Positions 18,829 through 29,015 of a stretch of 64,000 bases of DNA are shown one piece after another (the stretch's first letter is position 1; each line of letters starts with the position of its first letter). The translations under genes and the position numbers were made by a program. Source of the DNA: Schizochytrium sp. CCTCC M209059. Taxonomy: Eukaryota > Sar > Bigyra > Thraustochytrida > Thraustochytriidae. The notes below the pieces were generated by a model. The model saw only the letters and a list, made by a program, of their open reading frames with translations. It made no database searches and had not been told where the DNA came from. The stretch covers positions 102,476 to 166,475 of the forward strand of contig KN805410.1 in the NCBI GenBank assembly GCA_000818945.1, read 5' to 3'.

Positions 18829-21800
18829 TTACTTCTTCGCACTTTTGCGGCCAGCGCGAGAGAAAATGCGATCCTCAGCAATGGGGTCATAAGAGTCTCG
18901 GCGACGCCGATGTTCTCTTGGTGACGGACTGCGACTTCTGCTTTGGCTCCGGTTCCGATGATGACGTGACTGCTGTCGCGCTGGCGAGCGGCGTTTCTCC
19001 GCGCGCCTCCTTCGCATACCGACCTCGCTGTTTTCACTATCCGAATCGCTGCTGGGAGCGTCTCTCTTTTCGTCCACAGTGCGCCACCGACGATCTCGGC
19101 TTGCTGAGCTGGAGGAGGACGCCGAGCTAGATGCACGAGAAGATTCACTTTTATCACCATCATCCGACTCAGAACTCTGACTACGATCCCGATGATGCCG
19201 GCGTCTATGGTTGCTTCGGCGGTGTGTTTTCGACGGTTTGGTCTTTTTCGACTTCTTCGCAGCTTTCCGCTTAGGCGACTTGCGTCTTCCGCGACTTTTC
19301 CGGTGCCTCGAATCGTTGTCGTCGCTATCCTCGTCATCGTCACTCCTTGTGAATGCTTCGGCGATGATGGCTCGAAGAGCCTCTTCGCCTTCGCTTCGCA
19401 AGCTTGCTTGCTTTATCCCAAACTCCCAGTCGTCATCAGGAGCGTACAGAGCAGCTGACGATGACGCATACATAGTATTGCTCCCATGAGCGTGCGGTAT
19501 GTATCTGTCCGTATGAGATCGTAGGGTGGCCGCAAAGCGAGCCTGTGCACGTTGTCGTGTTTTGGCACTTGCCGCATGATCCACAACGCGGTGCGCGGTG
19601 GACCCTGCGTGGTCATAAAAGACTTCAGGGTCTTGTTGAGTAAGTACGGCACGCCAAGCTTGCTGCGAGATGCCGTCTGCTAGCTGATCGTCGTCTACAT
19701 CTTCACAGATGCCAAGATACTCGGCGCTTTGCCGAGGCGTCGCGCTGCCTCGCAGCCATGCTTTGACCTTGGTGTCACCAGCGCGAGCCTTTGTGTCAGG
19801 GATTGCTAGCGCTTTAGGTGTGAGCATGTGTGCAATCGAGTGATGCCGAAGCGGCCCTCTGAAACCATCGTACCCGCTTCCGTCAACAATGGTTCGCGCT
19901 TCCTCTCGATCGTTGTCTTTGTCTTCCTCGGAACGATGATTTCTTCGTCGGCTTGGGGAACGACGACGTCGAAGCCTTCGTTGTCTGTCCTGGGCAATGA
20001 CGATATCTGCAGCCTCGCGCGAAGCGGCGCGATCTTGGCGAGAGACGATCCACCGCAAGAAGTCTTTGTAATGCACAACGTCGGTATTATCGAATTGCGC
20101 AAAACGCCTCGCAAGCATGGCCACCTCGACCTCCGTGACAGGAAGAGCAAGTACGCGCGCAGCCTCGCGAAACTCTCTCCTCGACACACGTCCATCATTC
20201 GCAAGGTCGTAAACCCGGAACACATCCACATAGTCGGTACCATCGGCTTGAACTTCGCGCAATCTTCGTAGCACGCGCGCGGCAAGCTGGTCCAGTTCCA
20301 AGTCAGAGAACCCGGCAAAATGTACAAAGCCGGCGTAATCAACTTCATCACGTGCTCGAGGGTCGAATCTTGCAAGGAGAGACCTCCGTTCGCTTGCGCT
20401 AAATCGGAGCCCGAGTTTGCTAAGGCCGGTGAAAAATTCTGCTTGTGTGCAGTGCGAGCGTCCCGAGGAGTCAAAGTTAGCAAAGACGGCTTGCAAGTTC
20501 AGATCCGCGCCTGCTTCGTGCATAAGAGCAGCTGTGCGAATGGAATTGCGAATGCTCGCTTCTAGACCGGACAGGTCATGATCTTGTATCGCGCCTGCCT
20601 CGCCGTGAGGCGCCACAAAGTCGAGAAAGGCAACGTAATCGATGCGACCAGCCTGCCGTTGCTCGCTTTTGCGTCGTTGGAAACGCGACATGAGGCGTCG
20701 CAGCTCCGACTCGCGCAGACGCAGCCCCAGCGTACGCAGGCAGGTTTGTCGGAAATCAACGCGTGAAACCTCGCCCTCATCTCTTTTGTCGAGGGCGCGG
20801 AAGGCAGCCCAGGCGCTCACGCCGCGCGCGGCCGCCACCCGCAGTTGGGCCTGAATTGCGCGAGCCAAGGCCTCTTCAGCATGCATGAGGGCCTCAAACT
20901 TGCCATAGTCCACACGTGGTCCGAGAGTCTCCTGACGCGGGCCCTCGAGGTCTCCATTCCGCGGAGCGCACAGGCTCGCCACGGCGCGAAGATCCTCCAT
21001 GGGCACCACGAGGCCCAACTTGCGAACCGCGGAAATGTACTGCGGGAAGGACACCGTGCCGTCGCCCGCGCGGTCAATCTCCTCAAAAGGTTTGCGTACA
21101 TTAGCGGCCTCGCGTCGTGTCTCGGCGAGCTCGAATAATTGCTGCCGGACTCGCTCAAGTGCGTCAGATGCGTCGGTCACAGGGTCCCGGGTACCCGCGG
21201 CGCGAGCTGCTTGTCCATTGATTCCAGCGCCGCTGCGTGCGAGACGCAAGAGCTCGACGTAGTCTATTTTTCCCGCTGGCGTGTTGGGAGCAAGGATGCG
21301 GGTTCTTCGCTCCAGAAGAGATACCTCGGCGTCTGTCAGCGTGCATCCGAGAAGCGCGCACGCTTTGGCTACGCTCTTGAGCGAGACGAGAGTTGAGTTC
21401 TTTGCGGCAAAAAGCTCAAAGGCGTCGACAGGGCGCATATTGCGTCCTCGAGCTCGCCGAAGCGCCTTTTCGAGGCGAAGCAAGACCTCGTCTGCGCTGT
21501 CAAAGATACCCGACTGAGCTACAGAGCTTTCCGTGTACCCTTGGCCACGCTCCAAGAGATCGATGAGGCGCTTCCAATCTGCGGACCCAGTGCTCTTGGG
21601 GTCAAGTACGGCACAGAGCTCGTCAAAGTGATAGCGTGGAAGCTGTCGGATCTGGGCTGCGCGAAAGGCGTCCTGGAGAGACGCGAGCGAAATGCGGCCG
21701 GGGCGTGTAGGGATGTCTGCAAAATCCTCGAGAAGGGCGGGAAAGCTAAAGACGGCGCCGCCGTGTTTGGCTGCCGCAGCTTTGGCACGTCGGATGCCAC

Positions 21801-23142
21801 GTCGAAGCACAGCAAGAGCCTCTTGCAGCGCAGGAGTCCAGTCGGCTTCCGCAAGACGTGGGGAAGAGGCGAGACTCTCTGTCTCGTCAAAGTCTGGAAA
21901 GTGGCGTGGCCGCGAGGGCTCGACCACACGCGCTCGCACACGAGAAAGAGGAACTCGCCGCTCGTAACTTCCGTCTTCGAATTTAATCTCGAGTGTCTTG
22001 CCGTCGCGATTGAGACGCACCACCACCGCAGGAAGCCAGGCATTACCTCCCAGGAACTGTGCTTCAACGTCTTGACCCGGATGAAATCGCGTGCGCGAAG
22101 GGGGGTGTGACCTCCCGGGCGAGCCGACAAACGGAACGATGGCGGCGTTTTCGGATTCTACATGGTCCAGAAAGGTCTTGATTCTGCGAAAAGGGATTTT
22201 ATTGTCATTGCCGGGGTCGAAGTGGCGCGTAATTCGGGACCACTCGCGTCTCGAGCACGAGGCTCCAAGGTCAGTGAGTATGCGAATGACTTGCTTTCGC
22301 GAGAATGTGAGATGTCGCTCGCTCTGGCCGTCGAGAGGCGCAGTGAGGAGAGAGGCCCAGCCGTCCTGGGCACACTTGCTTCTGATTTGAGATTCCACAC
22401 TTTCCATCAGGGTCTGCACGGAGTTCGTATCCGGGGAAAGCGAGCGCGCTGAGACGTGATCGCTACGCTCACTACTTGCTGAGCTCGCCACACTGCATGT
22501 CGTACTTTGCGTATCCGGTTCAGATTCATCGTCGGGGTCTGCGCCAAAGCCTTGGAACCGGGGCAAGGAATTATGGTCTTCGACGTAGGTTTCGAGATCG
22601 CGAAGCGAGTCTGCAAGCAAGGCGCCAAGACCGACCTTTGCACGGGCCTCGCATCGCTCGCCAGAAAGCACGTGGATTGCAGCACTGAGGCTCGTGCGCA
22701 CATTGCACAGGGGAAGCTGAGCGGATGCACGATACTCGTAGCGATCAAATTCGGTTCGTGCATAGATTGAAATTGTAATATGACTTGATCGACTCCACTG
22801 ATCAAAGGCCGCGCACCATTCTTTCCAATCGACTTTGAGTGAGATGCGTCGCGTATTTTGCCTTGCGGCCTGGGTGGATGGGGATCGAGCTCGAAAAAGT
22901 GAAAGTCTGCCGGGTGACGTGGCATTTTGAGAAGTAGCGTTGGTCTTAATGACGTGGGATCGTTTGGTCTCTCCGCAGCACGATACTTCGGCAAAAACTG
23001 CCCACGTGGACTTGTCGTCTTCTCTTTTCGCGTTGCGGGTCCGTGAGCGCCCACGACGTCTCGGAGATCGCGCCTGGTGTTGCTCGGGCACCGCAACTGA
23101 AAGTGTCGCGGTGCGGAGCTGGACCGCGAGTCTGCGTGTCAT
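18829..23142 (-). CDS. Large EF-hand protein with Tudor-like domain and RS-rich tail
   Basis: The product has 1437 residues in one exon. The N-terminal 200 residues look like a beta-sandwich (C2-like at best). An EF-hand-like unit lies near 298-330. Residues about 352-405 (FHPGQDVEAQFLGGNAWLPA and following) resemble a Tudor/agenet module. From about 450 to 1070 there are repeated EF-hand pairs separated by ~90 residues, such as FEEIDRAGDGTVSFPQY, FRALDKRDEGEVSRVDF and FRVYDLANDGRVSRREF. Several loops lack full calcium ligands. The last 250 residues are Arg/Ser/Lys-rich, reminiscent of SR proteins. The repeated EF-hands resemble calcyphosin-like or ciliary EF-hand proteins. Function is unknown; a calcium-sensing scaffold is the cautious guess. 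Its RS tail ends 170 bp from the MRE11 stop. Confidence 0.78.
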   Translation of the reverse strand: MTRRLAVQLRTATLSVAVPEQHQARSPRRRGRSRTRNAKREDDKSTWAVFAEVSCCGETKRSHVIKTNATSQNATSPGRLSLFRARSPSTQAARQNTRRISLKVDWKEWCAAFDQWSRSSHITISIYARTEFDRYEYRASAQLPLCNVRTSLSAAIHVLSGERCEARAKVGLGALLADSLRDLETYVEDHNSLPRFQGFGADPDDESEPDTQSTTCSVASSASSERSDHVSARSLSPDTNSVQTLMESVESQIRSKCAQDGWASLLTAPLDGQSERHLTFSRKQVIRILTDLGASCSRREWSRITRHFDPGNDNKIPFRRIKTFLDHVESENAAIVPFVGSPGRSHPPSRTRFHPGQDVEAQFLGGNAWLPAVVVRLNRDGKTLEIKFEDGSYERRVPLSRVRARVVEPSRPRHFPDFDETESLASSPRLAEADWTPALQEALAVLRRGIRRAKAAAAKHGGAVFSFPALLEDFADIPTRPGRISLASLQDAFRAAQIRQLPRYHFDELCAVLDPKSTGSADWKRLIDLLERGQGYTESSVAQSGIFDSADEVLLRLEKALRRARGRNMRPVDAFELFAAKNSTLVSLKSVAKACALLGCTLTDAEVSLLERRTRILAPNTPAGKIDYVELLRLARSGAGINGQAARAAGTRDPVTDASDALERVRQQLFELAETRREAANVRKPFEEIDRAGDGTVSFPQYISAVRKLGLVVPMEDLRAVASLCAPRNGDLEGPRQETLGPRVDYGKFEALMHAEEALARAIQAQLRVAAARGVSAWAAFRALDKRDEGEVSRVDFRQTCLRTLGLRLRESELRRLMSRFQRRKSEQRQAGRIDYVAFLDFVAPHGEAGAIQDHDLSGLEASIRNSIRTAALMHEAGADLNLQAVFANFDSSGRSHCTQAEFFTGLSKLGLRFSASERRSLLARFDPRARDEVDYAGFVHFAGFSDLELDQLAARVLRRLREVQADGTDYVDVFRVYDLANDGRVSRREFREAARVLALPVTEVEVAMLARRFAQFDNTDVVHYKDFLRWIVSRQDRAASREAADIVIAQDRQRRLRRRRSPSRRRNHRSEEDKDNDREEARTIVDGSGYDGFRGPLRHHSIAHMLTPKALAIPDTKARAGDTKVKAWLRGSATPRQSAEYLGICEDVDDDQLADGISQQAWRAVLTQQDPEVFYDHAGSTAHRVVDHAASAKTRQRAQARFAATLRSHTDRYIPHAHGSNTMYASSSAALYAPDDDWEFGIKQASLRSEGEEALRAIIAEAFTRSDDDEDSDDNDSRHRKSRGRRKSPKRKAAKKSKKTKPSKTHRRSNHRRRHHRDRSQSSESDDGDKSESSRASSSASSSSSASRDRRWRTVDEKRDAPSSDSDSENSEVGMRRRRAEKRRSPARQQSRHHRNRSQSRSRSPSPREHRRRRDSYDPIAEDRIFSRAGRKSAKK

Positions 23143-23646
23143 GGTATCTATCTACGCACCGCGCGTCCCTCCTTTGCGAGAGCGTGGCACTTTTGCGATG
23201 GCACGTCTTGCGTGCTCGTGCTTGTTGGTGCTTGTGCTAAGGCTCGCGCATCCGAACAACACGATTGCGAGGGCGAGGAAAAAATAGCCGTTGGGCCAAA
23301 TTGCTATTTTACTCGTAGGCCTAGTCAGTGTGGCACTCATTCAGTGGCAGTCACACATGGCATGGCTGTAAATGTTGTATATACTGTGGCACAATGGAAC
23401 GGGCGTGGTGACTGTGGGCGCTATGCATGGGCTCGCTTGCTCGAGACTTGCCAATTTTCTGACGGCATAAACCATAAAGTGATGAATAGGGTGGCTTGTT
23501 GCAAATGCATGTCGGAGACAATCTGCCTTTTTCTTTTTCCTTCTTCTTCTTCTTCTTTTTTTGTTGGGGATATAATATCGAGGTACGTACGTACGTATGA
23601 GTCTTGATGGAAACAGAGTTGTAAATTACGTGAGTGAAACATTAAC
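23143..23646. other. Upstream spacer of the EF-hand/Tudor gene
   Basis: The region between the HIT-like stop and the EF-hand/Tudor start contains TAGGCCTAG at 23316-23324, about 175 bp before the start. It also has a (TTC)n tract at about 23538-23559 and a short ACGTACGTACGT run near 23583-23597. No gene was recognised. Confidence 0.45.
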
Positions 23647-24753
23647 CTAGCGCACAAGCCCCAGGGATGGGTTTTTGAGAAGATCGGCGCAGGCATGACC
23701 CTGCTCGAGAATGCGAAGGACTCGATCAAGCGGCAGCCAGCCTTTGAGGTAGCGGGGGGAATATCCGAACTCTGTAAGAGGACCCACGAGAAGATGACAG
23801 TGAAGATAGCCAATCGTGGGCGAAGCATGAAAGCCGAACTGAAGATTCTCGGGACGAAGCCAGTACAGAATATCATGACCTTTGAGCGTTTTGCCTGCCC
23901 ACTTTTCCTGAAAATAGGACTTGTTGGCGCACACAAAGGTCTCGCCACGTTCGCGCAAGTCGCGCAAAAGGGGGATGTCCTCTGGCAAGAGATCAAAGAC
24001 CCAACGTCGCAGACTAGAGCCAGGAAAGATCTTATGCTCGATTTCGCCCCGTGAGCGGCATGTGGCCTGCATGGCCTGCGCAGTGGGGATGAGTAACATG
24101 TGCCAGATCAGAGAGAGGTCAAGACCAGAGATGCCACGAAAGGCGAGAACCCTTGCGTCTTCAACGTAAAAGCCGTTTCTGCCCCCTCGTTCCGCGCCTG
24201 CAGGGAGGATTTCGCCCGAGGCAACTTGGACAAAGATATTTCCCAGGTCCTTGGCACGCTGAGAGAGCTGTGCATCGTACACAAAGTCTGCCGTTGGCGT
24301 TGGATACTTGCCAGACCCCTGCGGCGAGGCGATCTGCGCGAGTGCCGAAGCTTCCTTTTCTTCGTGTTCCAAATTCAGTTCGTGAAAGAAACGCATGCCC
24401 TCTTTGCGAAAGGCCTGGCGATTCGAGGTTTCGAGCACGTCGGCATCTGGGCTGAGGTTTTCCGAGGGTTGAGTTTTTCTTGCGCAAGTCTCCTCGGGGC
24501 CCTCGGGTTCGTCGCACGAAGAATGATCCATGCGCAGAAACTTGCGCACGCGTCCGGATCGCGCGGGCGAGCACGGTTTCTTGTCACTCCAGCTCGAGGT
24601 TTGGCTTTCCAGGTCATCCTCTGCTGCGCAGGATCCGATGATTCCTGCCTTTCTCGTCGCAGCGTGTTGGATCTCGTCTCCTTTAGGATCCAATGCCACA
24701 TTGCAGAGTTCAATATCATCGGTGGGTCTGCGTCCCACGTCGGCTGCAGACAT
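23647..24753 (-). CDS. HIT-superfamily protein, DcpS-like
   Basis: From the ATG at 24753 the product has 368 residues (MSAADVGRRPTDDIELCNVA at the start). Residues 170-360 have the layout of a HIT domain of the scavenger decapping type. There is a RVLAFRG strand followed by LIPT, a helix IPLLRDLRERGETFV, and the motif FGFHASPTIGYLHCHLL with His318 and His320. DcpS-type enzymes hydrolyse cap dinucleotides and share HxPSxxxLHxH. Here the first histidine of the HIT triad is a tyrosine, so activity may be altered. The frame stays open a further 337 codons upstream, but that part is a translation of GC-rich simple sequence. The start at 24753 is therefore preferred. The N-terminal 150 residues are hydrophilic and unassigned. 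Confidence 0.7.
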   Translation of the reverse strand: MSAADVGRRPTDDIELCNVALDPKGDEIQHAATRKAGIIGSCAAEDDLESQTSSWSDKKPCSPARSGRVRKFLRMDHSSCDEPEGPEETCARKTQPSENLSPDADVLETSNRQAFRKEGMRFFHELNLEHEEKEASALAQIASPQGSGKYPTPTADFVYDAQLSQRAKDLGNIFVQVASGEILPAGAERGGRNGFYVEDARVLAFRGISGLDLSLIWHMLLIPTAQAMQATCRSRGEIEHKIFPGSSLRRWVFDLLPEDIPLLRDLRERGETFVCANKSYFQEKWAGKTLKGHDILYWLRPENLQFGFHASPTIGYLHCHLLVGPLTEFGYSPRYLKGWLPLDRVLRILEQGHACADLLKNPSLGLVR

Positions 24754-26848
24754 TTTCAGAGCCTCTTCTTGACGCGCAGACGTGCAGCCGTGCAGCCTCG
24801 TGCAGCCTTGCAGGTACGAAAAAGCTCGATCTTGCCGCGCACGCTCCTGGCGTCTTCGCTGCCCCCTTTCGGCGTCTCGCGAGTGCTCGCTACTCCCCAA
24901 ATCGAGAAGAGTTTTTCGATCTCCTTTGGGACTCTCCGCTCTGCGCTGCTCTGCTCTGCGCTGCGCTGCGCTGCGCTGCCTTGCTCTGCTCTGCACTGCG
25001 CTGCGCTGCTCTCCGGCTCTCCGCCTCGCCTGTCGCCCCGCCTGCTTGCTTCCTCGCTCGTCCGCCCGCTCCGCTCTGCCTCGCGTTTTCGCTCTTCGCG
25101 TTTTCGCTCTTCGCGTTTCGCCTGGCCGTGCGGGCCTCGGCCCTCCCCCTGCCGCTGCTGCTGCTCCTCCTGCGCGTCCTCCTCGCCCGCGCTCTCCTCC
25201 TCCCCCTCGCGCGCGAGCTTTGCGCCTTCGAAGACGCCGCCGATCTCCTCTTTTCGCCCTCCCTCCGCCTCTCCTCCCGACCGGCCCCGGCTCTGCTCCG
25301 CGGCGGGCGGCCCAGGGCGCGGCTGCTCCGCCTCTTCGCCTCGCCTCGCCGCGCCTCGCCTCGCCTCGCGTCGCCGCGCCTCGCGTCGCCTCGCGTCGCG
25401 TCGCTCGCGCGAGCGCGGCCGAAGAAGACGCGCCCGGCCGGCCCTCGATTCGGCGTCTGCCGCAGCCAGAGTGTGCCTCGCAGCGCGGCGCCGCGGCGTG
25501 CACGTGCCGCAAGCCGGCTGCGCTACGCTTTCTCTCGCGCGCACGCGCTGGGCCGCGCTGGGCACGCGGGGGAGGGAGCCACGCAGGCAGGCAGGCAGGC
25601 AGGCAGGCAGGCCTGGCCGACAGGGACGATGGCGGCGTGGCTTGGGCTGATTTGGCGTGGCTTGGCTTGGCTTGGCTTGGCTGGGGAGCGAGTGGGGGCA
25701 TGCATGAACGAAGGAGTGAATGGATGAAGGGCGCAGCGCGTGCACGCGCCACGACCAGCAGCAACGCGGGGCAAGCTGGCCGGGGCGGTCACGCGGGGCC
25801 ACGCGGCTGCGTCTGTGGCAGGCAAGGAAGGCTGCGGGTGGACTGGATTGGCTGGCTCTCCGATCTCGAGCCTGGGTTCGGCCACGCACGGGTCTCCTGC
25901 TCGGCGAGGCGACGGCGTGGTGTGATGCACCGAGGACAGACAAGCCATCAGCCGTCCGTCTCGTCGCAGCCGGCCGGCTCGTTCGGGGCACGGAGCTCGC
26001 TCGCTCGCCCATGCAGCCAGAGCGAGGATCCGGGCGCGGCAGAGAAGTTCGCGTGCGTGCCCCTCCATTGCGTTCCGCAGGTCGCCGTGGCTGTACGCAG
26101 CATCGCAGCATCCAGCCTCGCAGCCAGCCTTACTGATTGACTGACGGTAACCTTGTCACTTGAGGAGAGGAGAATGGAGGGGCCGTCGAACTCAGAATCA
26201 GCGGCGGGCCGGATGTGGACGAGCGAGCGGGCGAACGAGTGGAAGAAAGTAAATCTCGACACGCGAGCCACACGAGCGGACGAAAGAAGAACTTGCCGCC
26301 GCGGCTTACACTTGTAGTACGCGATAAGGATCATCGTAGATGATGACGACCGGGCAGGGCTGGCAGGTCTGTCAGCGCTGTCAGGTCTGCCAGCGCTGTG
26401 TTCCAGCGTGGGTAGGTGGGAAAGGGGGGATTGAGGTTTCCAGGGACGGGCGCGGGGATGAATGGATGGATCGACGGAAAGGACCCCTCGCGTCAGTGTT
26501 GAATTAGGCTGGAGAAACGGAGCGTCACGTGTGAATGCTTTCTTATGCAACGCCTTGAGAGAGTGAGTAAGATCTGTGGGTGCCGTGAGTCGTGGAGCGC
26601 ACATAGAAAGTGCGCGCGAGGACGCTTCAAGCGATGCGGAAGTCGCTTGCACACTCGTGCATGCGTACGTGCTGTCAAGATGTCAAGGAAAGAAAACATG
26701 GGAGACGGTTGCAGAATCAGATGCATTCATGTTTTTTTTTAAATTGTTCTGTAATGTAATGAGCTTGTCTTCTCTCTTCTTCTCTCCTTTTGCCCTTATT
26801 CCATCTGCAGCGCACGTGCACAACTCCTTGACTTGAAGAACATGATTG
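24754..26848. repeat. 2.1 kb GC-rich simple-sequence spacer
   Basis: Between TAF8 and the HIT-like gene lies a long region of overlapping short repeats. It includes CTCTG/CGCTG arrays (about 24944-25020), TTTTCGCTCTTCGCG repeats (25087-25120), CGCCTCGCCTCGC arrays (25335-25405), a (GCAG)n tract (25583-25612) and a (GGCTT)n tract (25655-25682). Long open frames exist on both strands because of biased composition (for example 23647-25764 and 24756-26111). None resembles a protein family. A CpG-rich promoter or a non-coding transcript could be here, but nothing specific can be shown. Confidence 0.55.
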
Positions 26849-28171
26849 TTATGAAAAGGCACTCGGAAGCGAAGGCAGCGTATCTGCTGCGCGTTCAGAG
26901 GCTACATCCGGACCGCGCGTGCCAGAAGCTGCCGTAGTACCGCCAGCAGACTGCGATGAAGCTGTCGCACTAGATTTCCCTGCTGTAGCAGAAGACGGAG
27001 CCGCCCCAGCATTGGCTGCTCCATCACGTTTACGATCGTCAGCAGGCTCACCAAAGGCACCGTCATGTTTGGTTGCAGTCCCCGAGCCCTGTGAAATGCG
27101 CACCAAGGCTTCTTGAACACGACGTTTGTCCTCCAAGCTGCGCTCGAGAATCGCTTTAGGATCCGTCTCGCGCTTGGTCGCATCCACATAAGTATAAGAG
27201 TATGTATACCTTTCGGGAAAGGAAGGAAAGTGGCTTGGGACAAAAAGAGGATGCTCAAGCGTGTCTTCTTGCCTCGATCTTGCCCTCGACTTGCTTGCCT
27301 TGCCACTTTTATCGTTCTTGCTTTTCTTCTTGTCCTTTGCTTCCGCGCCGCCGCCCTTGGTTTCAGAGTCCACTTCCATCTTGTCGCTGTTCTTATTGTT
27401 GTCATTGGTCTTGTTGTTTTTGTCATTGCTGCTCGTGCCACTGCTACCCTTGTCAGTATTGGCCGTGCCGTCCGTTGCCCCGGCGGCGCCGGAGGCAGCA
27501 GAGCTATCCTTTGCTTTGGCACTCTCACCTGCTGTGTTTCCTCCTCCTCCTCCTGCTGCTGCAGAAGACGTGGAGGATGAGGACGAGGAGGCCCCGTTTG
27601 CCGCGGCGCCCTCGCCGCTTGTCAAAGAGGATTTGTTCGCCTCGCCATTGGCTGTCGCAGCAGAGACTTCTTGCAATGAGGCACCTGCAGCATCAGCATG
27701 CTCTGTGCCGCCGTTTGCCTGTTCGCCGTCCGTCTTTTGCCGCTTGGCACTCGCAAGCAGGTCGGCCGCCGTGCTCGATGGTAGCGCAGACTTACGTTTC
27801 TCGCCGTATTGCTGCGCGCGGCGTGGCCGTTTGTCTACAGGAAAGTTGGAAATACCCGTGGTGTACGGAACCTGCCATGGGACCTCGCGGCACATGCGCT
27901 CGAGGTCACGCCAATCGACGCGATTAGGCTCCAGACGATCGAACGCTTGCAAGAGATCGAGAAGATTACTCTCCGTCCTGCCATCGTGCTCCGCGTATGT
28001 GCGGCACAGGCGTCCAATCTTTTCGATATACTTGCCGATCACGTCGACAAAGGTATCAAAGGCGTGACCTTCGGCAGCGGCATCGAAATCGCCAAACTCT
28101 TTTGACCTGCAGATCTGTGCCACGGCAATTCGAAGCACCTGATGCGCAAACTGGTCGCTCATCGTCGGCAT
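26849..28171 (-). CDS. TAF8: TFIID subunit TAF8 (histone-fold plus TAF8 C-terminal domain)
   Basis: The 440-residue product would be a nuclear subunit of the general transcription factor TFIID. Residues about 5-80 form a bromodomain-associated histone fold (FAHQVLRIAVAQICRSKEF, then TYAEHDGRTESNLLDLLQAF). This pairs with TAF10 in known TFIID. A PWQVPYTTGISNFPV segment follows. The middle 170 residues are a Ser/Ala/Gly/Lys low-complexity linker. The TAF8 signature returns at the C-terminus: FVPSHFPSFPERYTYSYTY and then a charged helix DKRRVQEALVRI. The start could be 28171 or the methionine three codons later. Two-domain agreement makes the call strong. Confidence 0.88.
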   Translation of the reverse strand: MPTMSDQFAHQVLRIAVAQICRSKEFGDFDAAAEGHAFDTFVDVIGKYIEKIGRLCRTYAEHDGRTESNLLDLLQAFDRLEPNRVDWRDLERMCREVPWQVPYTTGISNFPVDKRPRRAQQYGEKRKSALPSSTAADLLASAKRQKTDGEQANGGTEHADAAGASLQEVSAATANGEANKSSLTSGEGAAANGASSSSSSTSSAAAGGGGGNTAGESAKAKDSSAASGAAGATDGTANTDKGSSGTSSNDKNNKTNDNNKNSDKMEVDSETKGGGAEAKDKKKSKNDKSGKASKSRARSRQEDTLEHPLFVPSHFPSFPERYTYSYTYVDATKRETDPKAILERSLEDKRRVQEALVRISQGSGTATKHDGAFGEPADDRKRDGAANAGAAPSSATAGKSSATASSQSAGGTTAASGTRGPDVASERAADTLPSLPSAFS

Positions 28172-29015
28172 ATACCGCGCCCCTCGCGGGCGCGCGCGCG
28201 CGGTACGACGCCCGCTTCACCCGTGCTGCTCTCGTTGCTGCGCACGAGCTCGCTCCTGCGCGATCACGCGAACGATCCGCCGCTTTCTGGCGCTCCCTTT
28301 TGCGGCAGCCGCTCCCTTTGTGTGGCCTCTGCACGCGCCTTCCGGCCTCTTCGCCGCGCGCCCGTCGGGTCTCTCTCGATGTGCCCGCGGCCCGCCGCGC
28401 GCGCGAGAGCCCCGAGCAACTTTTTTTTCCTGTTTTGTCGCGACGGCCGCACGTTGTAGAGTAGTATAGAATGATTGCCATGATCTTTTCCCGAAGTCTT
28501 TTTTGGCTGCCAACATAAGGGTGGGGCTTGATCGTGATCTTGATGATGATGGAGTGCCGGGAATGCGCGTCTCTTCTAGGCGGTTGCTAATTGGGAAAAC
28601 GCCTTCGCAAACGATGCAGACGCAGTAAGGCATTGAGATCTTATTTTTAAGATCAAGGATCGATACCTCGCGGCGGCTTACTTTCTTTGCAGTCAGAAAC
28701 AACGGCATCGATCTGCAAAGACTTCTTGTTCACCAGACTCGCTTAAAGACTTGAAAATTGATTCTCTGAATCGAGTTGATGCAGCTTTGGATCGCGTCCA
28801 ATGCGCTCATCAAGTGCAAGACCCGAGAATTTGAAAGCAATATTTTAAAGGTAAAAACACATTTGTACTACAACATCTTCACGCAATCAAAGATACAATC
28901 CGCAGAGAGACAGACAGACAGACAGAGAGACAGACAGACAGACTGATCGACTACATGACCGAATAACTGACCGCTGGCTATGGATATCCACACTGAGAGA
29001 CAAGGACATCCCATC
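28172..29015. other. Intergenic region with CG-rich start and (GACA)n microsatellite
   Basis: This region holds the TAF8 promoter side and the 3' end of the membrane-protein gene. It contains a GCGCGCGCGCG run near 28189-28201 and a GACAGACAGA microsatellite at 28909-28941. No RNA gene or credible open frame was seen. Confidence 0.45.

Noticed and set aside
17812..18924. 370-residue plus-strand frame inside the 3' part of MRE11
   Set aside because: It is a shifted reading of the MRE11 low-complexity tail, rich in Arg, Lys and Thr without domain features.
24100..25650. 516-residue plus-strand frame opposite the HIT-like gene and its upstream repeat field
   Set aside because: Composition follows the GC-rich repeats and no conserved motif appears; the opposite strand has the HIT domain.
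25948..26652. 234-residue minus-strand frame between TAF8 and the HIT-like gene
   Set aside because: No recognisable domain, and the biased composition resembles the surrounding simple-sequence spacer.
28600..28720. Possible tRNA around GATCGATACC
   Set aside because: Only the T-loop-like string is present; no acceptor stem, anticodon arm or A-box could be folded.
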